Shown piece after piece: positions 52,735-62,196 of a DNA stretch of 64,000 nt. The position numbers were made by a program, and so were the translations under genes. The stretch comes from Candidatus Formimonas warabiya. GTDB taxonomy: Bacteria; Bacillota; Dehalobacteriia; Dehalobacteriales; Dehalobacteriaceae. The DNA lies in the NCBI RefSeq assembly GCF_002777255.1, contig NZ_CP017634.1, forward strand, positions 4,848,903 to 4,912,902, read 5' to 3'. Positions within the stretch are counted from its first letter, which is position 1; the number at the start of each line of letters is the position of its first letter. The notes under the pieces were generated by a model that was not told the origin of the DNA, searched no databases, and was given only the letters and a program-made list of their open reading frames with translations.

Positions 52735-52778
52735 AGATTTTGCATAAGTGTTGTCGACCCGGGAAGGAGGTGGAGTTT

Positions 52779-53165
52779 TTGCCAACTATCAGCCAACTGG
52801 TGAGAAAAAGCAGAGAAACGATGGAGAAAAAATCAACGGCTCCTGCATTGAAGGAGTGCCCGCAAAAAAGAGGTGTTTGTACCAGGGTTTATACGACCAC
52901 GCCGAAAAAGCCTAATTCTGCTTTAAGAAAAGTAGCCCGGGTACGTTTAGTAAACGGGGTAGAAGTAACCGCATATATTCCGGGGATTGGCCATAATCTT
53001 CAGGAACACTCTGTGACCCTGGTAAGGGGTGGTAGGGTGAAAGATTTACCTGGTGTTCGTTATCATGTTGTTCGAGGCGCTTTGGATACGGCCGGCGTCA
53101 ATAATCGGCTTCAGGCCAGGTCCAAGTATGGAACAAAAAGACCGAAAGCAAAAACAAAAAAATAG
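52779..53165 (+). CDS. rpsL: Ribosomal protein uS12
   Basis: This 128-aa decoding-centre protein has 'TTPKKPNSALRKVARVRL' around residue 45, containing Lys-Pro-Asn residues whose changes cause streptomycin resistance in other bacteria, and 'GGRVKDLPGVRYHVVRGALD'. The start is TTG 52779 behind AAGGAGGTGG. First gene of the str operon. Confidence 0.98.
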   Translation: MPTISQLVRKSRETMEKKSTAPALKECPQKRGVCTRVYTTTPKKPNSALRKVARVRLVNGVEVTAYIPGIGHNLQEHSVTLVRGGRVKDLPGVRYHVVRGALDTAGVNNRLQARSKYGTKRPKAKTKK

Positions 53166-53191
53166 GTCCTCATTAAAAAAGGTGCCGTGAC

Positions 53192-53228
53192 GCAAAAAAC
53201 CGCCCCCCTTGCGGGCCGGTGTTTTTGC
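53192..53228 (+). promoter_or_regulatory. Strong hairpin between rpsL and rpsG
   Basis: GCAAAAA pairs with TTTTTGC at the base and CCGCCC with GGGCCGG above, with a bulge. The T residues lie in the stem, so it is more likely an attenuator or processing element within the operon than a full terminator. Confidence 0.5.
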
Positions 53229-53276
53229 ATGTACAACGAGGATGACCGAAAAACAAGAGACAAAGGGGGGAATTGA

Positions 53277-53747
53277 ATGCCAAGAAGAGGAAATGTACAA
53301 AGAATTGAAATACTCGCTGATCCGGTTTATCACAGCAAAACGGTGACGAAATTTATTAACCAGATTATGCTTGATGGGAAGAAAAGTACGGCAGAGGCCA
53401 TTGTTTACGGGGCCTTTGACATGATTCAAAGTAAAACGGGAAAAGACCCTTTAGAGGTTTTTGACGCCGCGATGAAGAATGTGATGCCGGTACTGGAAGT
53501 AAAGGCCCGCAGAGTGGGGGGCGCCAACTACCAGGTCCCGATTGAGGTGCGGTCTGACCGCAGACAGACTTTGGGCATCCGTTGGATGGTCAATTATGCC
53601 CGGAAACGCGGCGGCAAAAGTATGGAAGAAAAAATTGCCGGTGAATTGATGGATGCCGCAAATAACACCGGTGCCTCGGTGAAAAAAAGAGAAGACACAC
53701 ATAAGATGGCGGAAGCCAACAAGGCTTTTGCGCATTATCGCTGGTAA
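53277..53747 (+). CDS. rpsG: Ribosomal protein uS7
   Basis: This 156-aa protein organises the head of the small subunit. 'MPRRGNVQRIEILADPVYHS' start region, 'MPVLEVKARRVGGANYQVPI' and 'RKRGGKSMEEKIAGELMDA' are conserved. ATG follows AAGGGGGGAATTGA. Confidence 0.98.
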   Translation: MPRRGNVQRIEILADPVYHSKTVTKFINQIMLDGKKSTAEAIVYGAFDMIQSKTGKDPLEVFDAAMKNVMPVLEVKARRVGGANYQVPIEVRSDRRQTLGIRWMVNYARKRGGKSMEEKIAGELMDAANNTGASVKKREDTHKMAEANKAFAHYRW

Positions 53748-53790
53748 AGGTTTACTGGCAGCAGGGTAAGGGCAGTTAAGGAGGATCTTC

Positions 53791-55866
53791 ATGGGTAGGG
53801 AATTTACACTCGAAAATACACGAAATATTGGCATTATGGCACACATCGACGCCGGAAAGACAACCACGACGGAACGGATCTTGTTTTACACAGGCCGGGT
53901 CCACCGCATTGGGGAAGTGCACGATGGTGCTGCAACGATGGATTGGATGGTGCAGGAACAGGAACGAGGTATTACGATCACCTCCGCTGCTACTACTTGT
54001 CACTGGAAGGGTCATCGGGTTAACATTATAGATACGCCAGGCCACGTGGACTTCACTGTGGAAGTGGAACGGTCTCTCCGGGTTTTGGACGGTGCCGTGG
54101 CGGTTTTCTGCTCTGTAGGCGGAGTGGAACCCCAATCGGAGACTGTCTGGAGACAGGCGGACCGTTATGGCGTACCTAGAATTGCTTATATTAATAAAAT
54201 GGACCGGATCGGTGCAGATTTTTTCCGGGGTATGGATATGATCAGGGAAAGATTGGGTGCAAATCCGGTGGCGATCCAATTGCCCATAGGGGTAGAGGAT
54301 CAATTTAGAGGGATTGTGGATCTAGTCAGGAATAAGGCTATTTTTTACGTGGATGATTTAGGGACAAAAAGTAATGAAACCGATATTCCTGCAGATATGT
54401 GGGAAATGGTGGCGGAATACCGGGAAAAACTCCTGGAAGCAGTTGCCGAAACCAATGAGGAGCTGATTGAGAAATATCTGGGCGGGGAAGAACTCACCGA
54501 AGAGGAAATCAAGGATGCCCTCCGGGAAGCAACGGTTCAGGTGAAGATTATTCCCGTATTGTGCGGTTCTTCTTTTAAGAATAAAGGCGTACAGCCTCTT
54601 TTGGATGCCGTGGTAGATTATTTGCCTTCTCCCTTGGATGTACCTGCGATTCGGGGAGTCGATCCTGAGAGTGAGATGGAAGCCATCCGGCATTCCAGCG
54701 ATACGGAAGCATTTGCCGCCCTGGCTTTTAAGATTATGACCGATCCTTATGTAGGGAAGCTGACCTTTTTCCGGGTTTATTCCGGCATTGTGAAAAGCGG
54801 ATCCTATGTGTATAATTCCACGAAGGGGAAAAAGGAACGGATCGGACGGCTGCTCCAGATGCATGCCAATCATAGGGAAGAAATTCAGGAGGCTTATGCA
54901 GGAGATATTTTAGCCGCCGTAGGACTAAAGGATACCACTACCGGGGATACCCTGTGTGAGGAGACCAAACCGGTGATTTTAGAATCCATGGATTTTCCGG
55001 AGCCGGTAATTGATGTGGCCATTGAGCCCAAGACCACGGCCGACCAGGAAAAAATGAGCCTGGCGCTGCAAAAACTTTCTGAAGAAGATCCCACCTTTCG
55101 GGTACGGGGTGACCAGGAAACAGGACAGACCATTATTTCCGGAATGGGGGAACTGCATTTAGAAATCATTGTGGACCGCTTGCTGCGGGAGTTCCGGGTT
55201 GATGCCAACGTGGGTAAACCGCAGGTAGCATACCGGGAAACCATCCGCGCCACGGTCAAGTCGGTGGGACGGTTTGTACGCCAGTCCGGGGGACATGGCC
55301 AGTACGGCCATTGTGTGGTGGAGTTCTCCCCCTTAGAGCCTGGATCAGGATTCCAATTTGAAAGTAAGATTGTGGGCGGGGTCATACCCAAAGAGTATAT
55401 TACCCCGGTGGAGTCCGGCATCAGAGAGGCTATGGGCAACGGGATTCTCGCCGGTTTCCCGGTTGTTGATATCAAGGCGGTACTGGTTGACGGGTCCTAT
55501 CATGAAGTGGATTCATCGGAAATGGCCTTTAAGATTGCCGGGTCTCTTGCTTTTAAAGAAGGCACCAGGAAGGCGGCCCCGGTCATTTTGGAACCGATTT
55601 TTAAACTGGAAGTAACCGTTCCGGATGAATATATGGGCGAAGTGATCGGCGACTTAAATTCCCGGCGGGGCCGGGTGGAAGGAATGGAGCCCAGAAACGG
55701 GGTTCAGGTGATCAGAGGATATGTACCTCTGTCCGAAATGTTTGGCTACGCCACTGATCTCAGGTCGAAAACCCAGGGGCGGGGCGTTTATGTGATGCAG
55801 TTTGCCCGGTATGAGGAAGTTCCCAAAAATATTGCGGAAACTATCGTGGCAAAACGGCAAGGATAA
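53791..55866 (+). CDS. fusA: Elongation factor G
   Basis: This 691-aa GTPase catalyses ribosome translocation. G-motifs are AHIDAGKT (residues 16-23), DTPGH (81-85) and NKMD (135-138). Domain 4 contains 'SGGHGQYGHCVVEF' near 500. The ATG follows AAGGAGGATC. Third gene of the str operon, before tuf copy 2. Confidence 0.98.
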   Translation: MGREFTLENTRNIGIMAHIDAGKTTTTERILFYTGRVHRIGEVHDGAATMDWMVQEQERGITITSAATTCHWKGHRVNIIDTPGHVDFTVEVERSLRVLDGAVAVFCSVGGVEPQSETVWRQADRYGVPRIAYINKMDRIGADFFRGMDMIRERLGANPVAIQLPIGVEDQFRGIVDLVRNKAIFYVDDLGTKSNETDIPADMWEMVAEYREKLLEAVAETNEELIEKYLGGEELTEEEIKDALREATVQVKIIPVLCGSSFKNKGVQPLLDAVVDYLPSPLDVPAIRGVDPESEMEAIRHSSDTEAFAALAFKIMTDPYVGKLTFFRVYSGIVKSGSYVYNSTKGKKERIGRLLQMHANHREEIQEAYAGDILAAVGLKDTTTGDTLCEETKPVILESMDFPEPVIDVAIEPKTTADQEKMSLALQKLSEEDPTFRVRGDQETGQTIISGMGELHLEIIVDRLLREFRVDANVGKPQVAYRETIRATVKSVGRFVRQSGGHGQYGHCVVEFSPLEPGSGFQFESKIVGGVIPKEYITPVESGIREAMGNGILAGFPVVDIKAVLVDGSYHEVDSSEMAFKIAGSLAFKEGTRKAAPVILEPIFKLEVTVPDEYMGEVIGDLNSRRGRVEGMEPRNGVQVIRGYVPLSEMFGYATDLRSKTQGRGVYVMQFARYEEVPKNIAETIVAKRQG

Positions 55867-55929
55867 AAATTTTTAGTGGGCAAAACCTAAAAATAAATTT
55901 ATTTGTTAATGATATGGAGGGAAAAATTC

Positions 55930-57135
55930 ATGGCAAAACAGAAATTTGAAAGAACGAAGCCACACGTAAACGTGGGCACCATCGGTCACGTGGACCATGG
56001 CAAAACCACATTGACTGCAGCGATTACCATTTGTTTATCAAAGGTAGGGGGTGCCGTAGCTACGGCCTATGACCAGATTGACGCGGCGCCGGAAGAAAAA
56101 GCAAGAGGAATCACCATCAACACCGCTCACGTGGAATATCAGACGGAAAAAAGACACTATGCCCACGTAGACTGCCCGGGACACGCGGACTATGTAAAGA
56201 ACATGATCACCGGCGCAGCCCAGATGGACGGCGCGATTCTGGTGGTATCGGCCGCTGACGGCCCCATGCCCCAGACCCGGGAACATATTCTCCTGGCCCG
56301 TCAGGTAGGGGTACCCTACATTGTGGTATTCCTGAACAAAGCAGACCAGGTTGATGATCCTGAATTGATGGAACTGGTAGAAATGGAAGTGCGGGAGCTC
56401 TTATCCGAATACGAATTTCCGGGAGACGACATTCCCATTATCGCCGGATCCGCCCTCAAGGCCATGGAATGCGGCTGCGGCAAAAAAGAGTGCGAGGCCT
56501 GCGGCGCGATTTGGAAGCTGATGGATGCGGTAGATGAATACATTCCCACTCCGGAACGGGATAAAGACAAACCCTTTTTAATGCCTATTGAAGATGTCTT
56601 CACCATTACGGGCCGGGGCACAGTGGTTACCGGTCGTGTGGAAAGAGGCCAGGTGAAGGTGGGAGATACCGTCCACATCGTCGGGTTAATGGAAGAAAAG
56701 AAACAGACGGTGGTCACCGGTGTGGAAATGTTCCGGAAATTATTAGACTATGCAGAGGCAGGAGACAACGTGGGATGTCTGTTAAGAGGTGTAGAGCGCA
56801 AAGAAGTGGAGCGGGGACAAGTATTGGCTAAGCCGAACAGCATCCATCCCCACACCAAATTCCAAGGGGAAGTATACGTGCTGACCAAAGAAGAAGGCGG
56901 ACGCCATACGCCGTTCTTCAATGGATACCGTCCCCAGTTCTATTTCCGGACCACAGACGTGACGGGAGTGGCTCATCTTCCCGAAGGAGTGGAAATGGTG
57001 ATGCCGGGAGACAATATCCGGATGAACATCGAACTGATCACACCCATTGCCATTGAAGAAGGACTGCGCTTCGCCATTCGTGAAGGCGGCCGTACCGTTG
57101 GCGCCGGTGTCGTCACAGGTATTGTGAACGACTAA
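55930..57135 (+). CDS. tuf: Elongation factor Tu, copy 2
   Basis: This 401-aa protein differs from copy 1 at only three residues that I could find: Asp for Glu at 167 and two near the C-terminus (GIVND for AINND). At DNA level only about 15 scattered bases differ. It carries the same four-cysteine insertion at 181-191. The start is ATG 55930 behind GGAGGGAAA; the longer upstream frame is rejected. It is the standard str-operon tuf. Confidence 0.98.
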   Translation: MAKQKFERTKPHVNVGTIGHVDHGKTTLTAAITICLSKVGGAVATAYDQIDAAPEEKARGITINTAHVEYQTEKRHYAHVDCPGHADYVKNMITGAAQMDGAILVVSAADGPMPQTREHILLARQVGVPYIVVFLNKADQVDDPELMELVEMEVRELLSEYEFPGDDIPIIAGSALKAMECGCGKKECEACGAIWKLMDAVDEYIPTPERDKDKPFLMPIEDVFTITGRGTVVTGRVERGQVKVGDTVHIVGLMEEKKQTVVTGVEMFRKLLDYAEAGDNVGCLLRGVERKEVERGQVLAKPNSIHPHTKFQGEVYVLTKEEGGRHTPFFNGYRPQFYFRTTDVTGVAHLPEGVEMVMPGDNIRMNIELITPIAIEEGLRFAIREGGRTVGAGVVTGIVND

Positions 57136-57157
57136 GAAGAGATTTTCCGGATAGGAT

Positions 57158-57186
57158 GAGGCTGGAAGCACCGTGCTTCCTGCCTC
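57158..57186 (+). promoter_or_regulatory. Hairpin upstream of the S10 operon
   Basis: GAGGC-T-GGAAGCA pairs with TGCTTCC-T-GCCTC around loop CCG, a 12-bp stem with one mismatch. It lies between tuf and rpsJ and may be a weak terminator or S10-operon leader element. Confidence 0.55.
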
Positions 57187-57289
57187 AGGCTTTAGTTTCA
57201 GGAACGCGATGAGGTGAAAGGTTGCGTGGGAAACGGAAATTTTCACAGAGCAGGTCCGTAAATAAATCGGGCGAAGAGGAGGTTATGAA

Positions 57290-57598
57290 ATGGCCAAGCA
57301 AAAAATCCGCATTAGGTTGAAAGCATTCGATCATAAAATATTGGATCAGTCCGCGGAAAAAATTGTGGACACGGCAAAGAGAACCGGAGCGCTGGTTTCC
57401 GGACCGATCCCGTTGCCAACGGAGAAAAATATTTATACCATTTTACGTTCCCCCCATGTGAATAAGGATTCCCGGGAACAATTTGAAATGAGGACCCATA
57501 AACGTTTAATCGATATTTTGGAACCAACTCCCAAAACCGTAGATTCTTTGATGAGGCTGGATTTGCCGGCAGGAGTTGATATTGAGATTAAACTTTAA
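57290..57598 (+). CDS. rpsJ: Ribosomal protein uS10
   Basis: This 102-aa protein (also NusE) begins 'KQKIRIRLKAFDHKILDQSA' and contains 'SPHVNKDSREQFEMRTHKRL'. It is both a small-subunit protein and a partner of NusB in antitermination. ATG follows GAGGAGG. First gene of the S10 operon. Confidence 0.98.
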   Translation: MAKQKIRIRLKAFDHKILDQSAEKIVDTAKRTGALVSGPIPLPTEKNIYTILRSPHVNKDSREQFEMRTHKRLIDILEPTPKTVDSLMRLDLPAGVDIEIKL

Positions 57599-57655
57599 TC
57601 TTTCTGAGGGAACGCGTGGATGCGTGGACAAAGAAAGAAGGAAAACAAGCGAGCA

Positions 57656-57675
57656 ATGCCGGTTTCGACCGGTAT
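57656..57675 (+). promoter_or_regulatory. UUCG-capped hairpin before rplC
   Basis: ATGCCGGT pairs with ACCGGTAT around a TTCG tetraloop in the rpsJ-rplC spacer. It may be a stable leader or processing element. Confidence 0.4.
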
Positions 57676-57701
57676 CTAGCAAGTGAAACGGAGGTGGGAT
57701 C

Positions 57702-58331
57702 ATGGCAAAAGTGATTCTAGGCAAAAAGATTGGTATGACTCAAGTTTTCAGTCAGGATGGCAGGATTATTCCGGTGACGGCAATTGAAGCAGGGCCTTGC
57801 ATCATTGAGCAGGTGAAAGCGGAAGCAACAGATGGATATAACGCCATTCAGATTGGTTATGGGGAAATTAAGAACAAAAATGTCAATAAAGCCATGAAAG
57901 GGCATTTTGCTAAGGCCGGTACGTCTCCCGTGCGTTTCTTGCGGGAACTGCGGGTGGAAAATCCCGGACAGTATCAGGTGGGACAGAATATCGATGTCTC
58001 AGTTTTTCAAGCGGGTGATAAGGTAGATGTGATGGGGGTATCCAGGGGGAAAGGCTTTGCCGGCACCATTAAGAGATGGAATTTTGCCCGGGGTCCCATG
58101 GCCCATGGTTCGAAAAATCATCGTCGCCCGGCATCGGCAGGAGCGAAAGGTCCGGCCCGGGTATTCAAAGGCAAAAAGTCACCCGGACGCTTAGGCGGCG
58201 CCAGAGTGACCGTACAGAATTTGGAAGTCGTGAAAGTTGACCCGGAAAGAAACCTGCTCTTAATCAAAGGTGCTGTACCTGGTCCCAAACAAGGACTGGT
58301 GATGGTGAAAACCGCGGTGAAAGCAGGCTAA
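57702..58331 (+). CDS. rplC: Ribosomal protein uL3
   Basis: This 209-aa assembly-initiating large-subunit protein has 'ILGKKIGMTQVFSQDGRIIP' at the start and 'RGPMAHGSKNHRRPASAGAK' in the extended loop. ATG follows CGGAGGTGG. Confidence 0.98.
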   Translation: MAKVILGKKIGMTQVFSQDGRIIPVTAIEAGPCIIEQVKAEATDGYNAIQIGYGEIKNKNVNKAMKGHFAKAGTSPVRFLRELRVENPGQYQVGQNIDVSVFQAGDKVDVMGVSRGKGFAGTIKRWNFARGPMAHGSKNHRRPASAGAKGPARVFKGKKSPGRLGGARVTVQNLEVVKVDPERNLLLIKGAVPGPKQGLVMVKTAVKAG

Positions 58332-58357
58332 GAGACCCGTAGGAAAGGAGGGCTAAC

Positions 58358-58984
58358 ATGCCTAAGGTAGCAGTATATAATATGCAGGGAAGCCAGGTAG
58401 GCGAACTGGAACTGAATGATAATGTCTTTGGAGTAACCGTAAATACCCATTTGCTGCATCAGGCGGTTGTGAGCAACCAAGCATCGTTGCGGCGCGGGAC
58501 TCATGCCACCAAGACACGGGCTGAGGTTTCAGGCGGCGGCAAGAAACCATGGAGACAAAAGGGGACGGGACGGGCCCGGGTGGGATCCAGCAGAAATCCT
58601 GTTTGGACCGGGGGCGGCATTGCCTTCGGACCCCAGCCACGGCAATACGGTTTTAAGATGCCGAGAAAAACCCGGCGTTTGGCTTTAAAATCGGCTTTGA
58701 CAGATAAAGTGAATAACGGCAACCTGGTTGTTTTAGAAGAATTAACCATGAATGAGCCCAAAACAAAAGAGATGGTTCAGGTATTAAACGCCCTAGAGGC
58801 GGTGAATGCTTTAGTAGTCATCGGCGACCATGACGAAAACGTCGTGAAGTCGGCGCGAAATATTGCGGGAGTGACTCCCGTCCAGGCAATAGGCATCAAT
58901 GTATATAATATTTTAGCCCACAAAAAGCTGGTTATGACCAAGGATGCAGTTGCCAAAGTTGAGGAGGTGCTTGCCGATGCGTAA
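58358..58984 (+). CDS. rplD: Ribosomal protein uL4
   Basis: This 208-aa protein lines the exit tunnel. The tunnel loop includes 'GGGKKPWRQKGTGRARVGSS' and 'GGGIAFGPQPRQYGFKMPRK'. ATG follows AAGGAGGG. Its end overlaps rplW by 8 nt. Confidence 0.98.
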   Translation: MPKVAVYNMQGSQVGELELNDNVFGVTVNTHLLHQAVVSNQASLRRGTHATKTRAEVSGGGKKPWRQKGTGRARVGSSRNPVWTGGGIAFGPQPRQYGFKMPRKTRRLALKSALTDKVNNGNLVVLEELTMNEPKTKEMVQVLNALEAVNALVVIGDHDENVVKSARNIAGVTPVQAIGINVYNILAHKKLVMTKDAVAKVEEVLADA

Positions 58985-59264
58985 TCCTCATGATGTTTTG
59001 ATTAAACCTCTGGTTTCTGAAAAATCCATCAGTCTGATGGAACAAAACAAATATCCTTTTATCGTTGACAAGAATGCCAATAAAGTAGAAATCAAACATG
59101 CAGTTCAGGAATTGTTCAAAGTGACTGTGCTAAATGTCACAACAATGACGGTCAAGGGAAAAATGAAAAGAATGGGCAGGTATATTGGAAAAAGACCTGA
59201 CCGGAAAAAAGCTATTGTGACCTTGAAACCCGGTGATAAAATTGAGGTTTTTGAAGGTCTGTAA
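58977..59264 (+). CDS. rplW: Ribosomal protein uL23
   Basis: This 95-aa protein sits at the tunnel exit and docks trigger factor and SRP. 'DVLIKPLVSEKSISLMEQNK' and 'NVTTMTVKGKMKRMGRYIGK' are typical. The start is ATG 58977 with GAGGAGGTG upstream, inside the end of rplD. Confidence 0.97.
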   Translation: MRNPHDVLIKPLVSEKSISLMEQNKYPFIVDKNANKVEIKHAVQELFKVTVLNVTTMTVKGKMKRMGRYIGKRPDRKKAIVTLKPGDKIEVFEGL

Positions 59265-59290
59265 GGCGACGGTATAGGAGGGAGTATTGT

Positions 59291-60121
59291 ATGGGAATAA
59301 AAAGTTATAGGCCCACCTCGGCCGGACGACGGGGGATGACGGTTTCCACCTTTGAGGAAATTACGAAAGTTAGACCGGAAAAATCTCTCACCGAGCCTCT
59401 GAAAAAGACAGGCGGACGGAACAACCAGGGCCGGTTAACCACCCGGCATCATGGCGGAGGGCATAAGCAACTTTACCGAATCATCGATTTTAAAAGAGAT
59501 AAGGATGGTATTCCGGCCCGAGTAGCCGGTATTGAGTACGATCCGAACCGGACCGCTAATATTGCTCTTTTACATTATGTGGACGGCGAAAAAAGATACA
59601 TCCTTGCCCCCCAAGGCCTCTCTCTGGGTGATACGGTAATTTCCGGCCCGGATGCGGATATTAAAACAGGGAATGCTTTACCGCTTTTGAACATTCCGGT
59701 CGGTACCATTGTGCATAATGTGGAACTTCGTCCCGGGGTAGGAGGGCGCATGGTGCGCACGGCGGGCGGCGCGGCCCAGTTAATGGCCAAGGAAGGCAAT
59801 TATGCTACCTTAAGAATGCCTTCCGGCGAAATGCGCATGGTGCTGATTCGTTGTAAAGCCACCATCGGCCAGGTCGGTAATTTGGATCAAGAGAATATTA
59901 CCATGGGAAAAGCGGGACGATCCAGATGGCTGGGCATCAGGCCTACCGTCCGTGGTGTGGTGATGAATCCGGTGGACCATCCGCACGGCGGTGGGGAAGG
60001 ACGTTCCCCGGTCGGGCGCAATCCGGTTACTCCGTGGGGTAAGCCGGCCCTAGGCGCGAAAACCCGGAAGAAGAAAAAAACATCTGAGAAACTGATTGTG
60101 AAACATCGTGGGTCAAAATAA
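59291..60121 (+). CDS. rplB: Ribosomal protein uL2
   Basis: This 276-aa protein is needed for subunit joining and peptidyl transfer. 'NNQGRLTTRHHGGGHKQLYR' and 'VMNPVDHPHGGGEGRSPVGR' include the conserved catalytic-region His. ATG follows TAGGAGGGAG. Confidence 0.98.
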   Translation: MGIKSYRPTSAGRRGMTVSTFEEITKVRPEKSLTEPLKKTGGRNNQGRLTTRHHGGGHKQLYRIIDFKRDKDGIPARVAGIEYDPNRTANIALLHYVDGEKRYILAPQGLSLGDTVISGPDADIKTGNALPLLNIPVGTIVHNVELRPGVGGRMVRTAGGAAQLMAKEGNYATLRMPSGEMRMVLIRCKATIGQVGNLDQENITMGKAGRSRWLGIRPTVRGVVMNPVDHPHGGGEGRSPVGRNPVTPWGKPALGAKTRKKKKTSEKLIVKHRGSK

Positions 60122-60192
60122 ATACCAGACCGCAGTGGGCTAGTTTGGTACTGCGGGACGGTAACCACTGTTGAAGGGAGGCAATTGTTTCT

Positions 60193-60477
60193 ATGGGTAG
60201 ATCATTAAAAAAAGGACCATATTGTGAAGAGAGCCTATTGGCCAAGATCGATAAGATGAATGGAACAGGTGACAAAAAAGTAATCAAGACATGGTCACGC
60301 CGTTCTACAATATTTCCTCAGATGGTAGGACACACCCTGGCGGTACATGACGGCCGGAAGCATGTTCCTATCTATATTACGGAAGATATGGTAGGGCATA
60401 AGCTGGGTGAATTTGCACCCACCCGTCTATTTAAAGGCCATGGTTCCCATACGGAAAGGTCTACTGCATTGAAGTAG
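60193..60477 (+). CDS. rpsS: Ribosomal protein uS19
   Basis: This 94-aa small-subunit head protein has 'GRSLKKGPYCEESLLAKIDK' and 'KTWSRRSTIFPQMVGHTLAV'. ATG follows GAAGGGAGGC. Confidence 0.98.
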   Translation: MGRSLKKGPYCEESLLAKIDKMNGTGDKKVIKTWSRRSTIFPQMVGHTLAVHDGRKHVPIYITEDMVGHKLGEFAPTRLFKGHGSHTERSTALK

Positions 60478-60522
60478 TCATTTTGACTGAAGTGATACTC
60501 TGAATTGAGAGGGGGTTATCTT

Positions 60523-60864
60523 GTGGAAAGCAAAGCAGTGGCAAAATATATTCGCATTTCTCCCCGTAAGGTCCGTCAGGTCGTGGATTTAATCCGGGGC
60601 AAAAAGGTGGATGAAGCAGCAGCCATTTTAAAATTGCTGCCGAACCGGGCCACAGAGCCCGTAAGCAAAGTTTTAAAGTCTGCGGTGGCCAATGCGGAAC
60701 ATAATGCCAGTTTAAACCGGGATGATTTAATTGTTTCCCAGGCTTTTGTGGACCAGGGACCGAGTTTGAAACGGTTTAAGCCCAGAGCCATGGGACGGGC
60801 GGATCGCATGTTAAGGCGCACCAGCCATATTACCGTGATCGTTGGGGAAAGGAAGGAGGCTTAA
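60523..60864 (+). CDS. rplV: Ribosomal protein uL22
   Basis: This 113-aa tunnel protein has 'YIRISPRKVRQVVDLIRGKK' and the hairpin 'KRFKPRAMGRADRMLRRTSH'. GTG 60523 with AGAGGGGG upstream gives the usual L22 length; the TTG at 60505 is not used. Confidence 0.97.
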   Translation: MESKAVAKYIRISPRKVRQVVDLIRGKKVDEAAAILKLLPNRATEPVSKVLKSAVANAEHNASLNRDDLIVSQAFVDQGPSLKRFKPRAMGRADRMLRRTSHITVIVGERKEA

Positions 60865-60867
60865 TTA

Positions 60868-61533
60868 GTGGGTCAGAAAGTGCATCCGAAGGGATTACGT
60901 CTTGGCATCATTAAGGACTGGGACGCCAAGTGGTACTCCCAAAAGGATTATCGAAAACTGCTTCATGAAGATTTTAGAGTCAGAAAATTTGTCAAAGAAA
61001 AATTATTTGCTTCCGGTATTTCCCGGGTGGAGATTGAGCGAGCGGCCAACCGGGTCAAAGTAAATATTTTTACGGCGAAGCCCGGGATTGTCATCGGCCG
61101 GGGCGGCGCGGAAGTGGAAAATCTGAAAAAACAATTGGAAGCCCTGACCGGGAAACGGGTCAATATTAACATTTCGGAAGTGAAGAAACCGGAATTGGAT
61201 GCCCAGCTTGTCGCGGAAAGTGTGGCCAGCGCGTTGGAAAAACGGATTGCTTTCCGGCGGGCCATGAAACAATCTGTTTCCCGCACCATGCGCATGGGCG
61301 CCGAAGGAATAAAAATTATGTGTGCCGGTCGTTTAGCCGGTGCGGAAATTGCCCGTACCGAATGGTACGCCGAGGGAAAAGTGCCTCTGCATACCCTGCG
61401 TGCCGATATTGATTACGGTTTTGCCGAGGCCAATACCACTTATGGTAAGATCGGTGTCAAGGTCTGGATTTATAAAGGTGAGGTTCTTCCGGAGAAGGAA
61501 ATTAAGAAGCAAGCTGTGGAGGGAGGCGAGTAA
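60868..61533 (+). CDS. rpsC: Ribosomal protein uS3
   Basis: This 221-aa protein forms the mRNA entry site. It begins 'GQKVHPKGLRLGIIKDWDAK' and has the KH motif 'KPGIVIGRGGAEVENLKKQL'. The start is GTG 60868, three bases after rplV, with GGAAGGAGG upstream. Confidence 0.98.
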   Translation: MGQKVHPKGLRLGIIKDWDAKWYSQKDYRKLLHEDFRVRKFVKEKLFASGISRVEIERAANRVKVNIFTAKPGIVIGRGGAEVENLKKQLEALTGKRVNINISEVKKPELDAQLVAESVASALEKRIAFRRAMKQSVSRTMRMGAEGIKIMCAGRLAGAEIARTEWYAEGKVPLHTLRADIDYGFAEANTTYGKIGVKVWIYKGEVLPEKEIKKQAVEGGE

Positions 61534-61537
61534 TCCA

Positions 61538-61972
61538 ATGTTAATTCCGAAAAGAGTAAAGTATCGCCGCCAACACCGTGGACGTATGGCAGGAAAAGCA
61601 AACAAGGGAAACCATGTGGCCTTTGGCGAATATGGGCTGCAGGCTGTGGAACCGGGTTGGATCACCAGCCGTCAGATTGAGGCTGCCCGTATTGCCATGA
61701 CCCGTTTTATTAAACGTGGCGGTAAGGTTTGGATTAAAATTTTCCCGCACAAACCAGTAACGGTTAAACCTGCTGAAACCCGTATGGGTAGTGGTAAAGG
61801 GTCTCCAGAGTACTGGGTCGCAGTCGTGAAGCCAGGACGGATCCTGTTTGAAATGGCTGGGGTTACGGAAGAGATTGCCAAAGAAGCCATGAGATTGGCC
61901 CAACACAAACTGCCCATTAAAACCAAGTTTGTATATCGTGAAGAAACGGGCGGTGAAGTAGATGAAAACTAA
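61538..61972 (+). CDS. rplP: Ribosomal protein uL16
   Basis: This 144-aa protein contacts A-site tRNA. 'IPKRVKYRRQHRGRMAGKAN' starts it; 'FPHKPVTVKPAETRMGSGKG' follows. ATG 61538 has GGAGGCGAG upstream. It overlaps rpmC by 11 nt. Confidence 0.98.
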   Translation: MLIPKRVKYRRQHRGRMAGKANKGNHVAFGEYGLQAVEPGWITSRQIEAARIAMTRFIKRGGKVWIKIFPHKPVTVKPAETRMGSGKGSPEYWVAVVKPGRILFEMAGVTEEIAKEAMRLAQHKLPIKTKFVYREETGGEVDEN

Positions 61973-62165
61973 AGAGATTCGTGATTTGACCAATGAAGAA
62001 TTGGTGAAAAAGATCGCTGATTTGAAAGGTGAACTGTTTAATTTGCGTTTTCGTTTAGCCACCGGGCAATTGGATAATCCCATGGGCATTCGGGATGTCA
62101 AAAAGACCATTGCCAAGGTGCAAACGGTGATTCGGGAACGGGAATTAAAGGGCGCTCGGATATAA
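61962..62165 (+). CDS. rpmC: Ribosomal protein uL29
   Basis: This 67-aa two-helix protein near the tunnel exit has 'MKTKEIRDLTNEELVKKIAD' and 'GELFNLRFRLATGQLDNP'. ATG lies inside the end of rplP, with GGCGGTGAAG upstream. Confidence 0.96.
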   Translation: MKTKEIRDLTNEELVKKIADLKGELFNLRFRLATGQLDNPMGIRDVKKTIAKVQTVIRERELKGARI

Positions 62166-62196
62166 CCAGGAGCTGGGCGGAAAGGAGGAAGGTACT

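Noticed and set aside
56316..56717. 133-aa antisense ORF in tuf (also 40521-40922)
   Set aside because: It is present in both tuf copies only because the genes are near-identical; codon pattern reflects the EF-Tu frame on the other strand.
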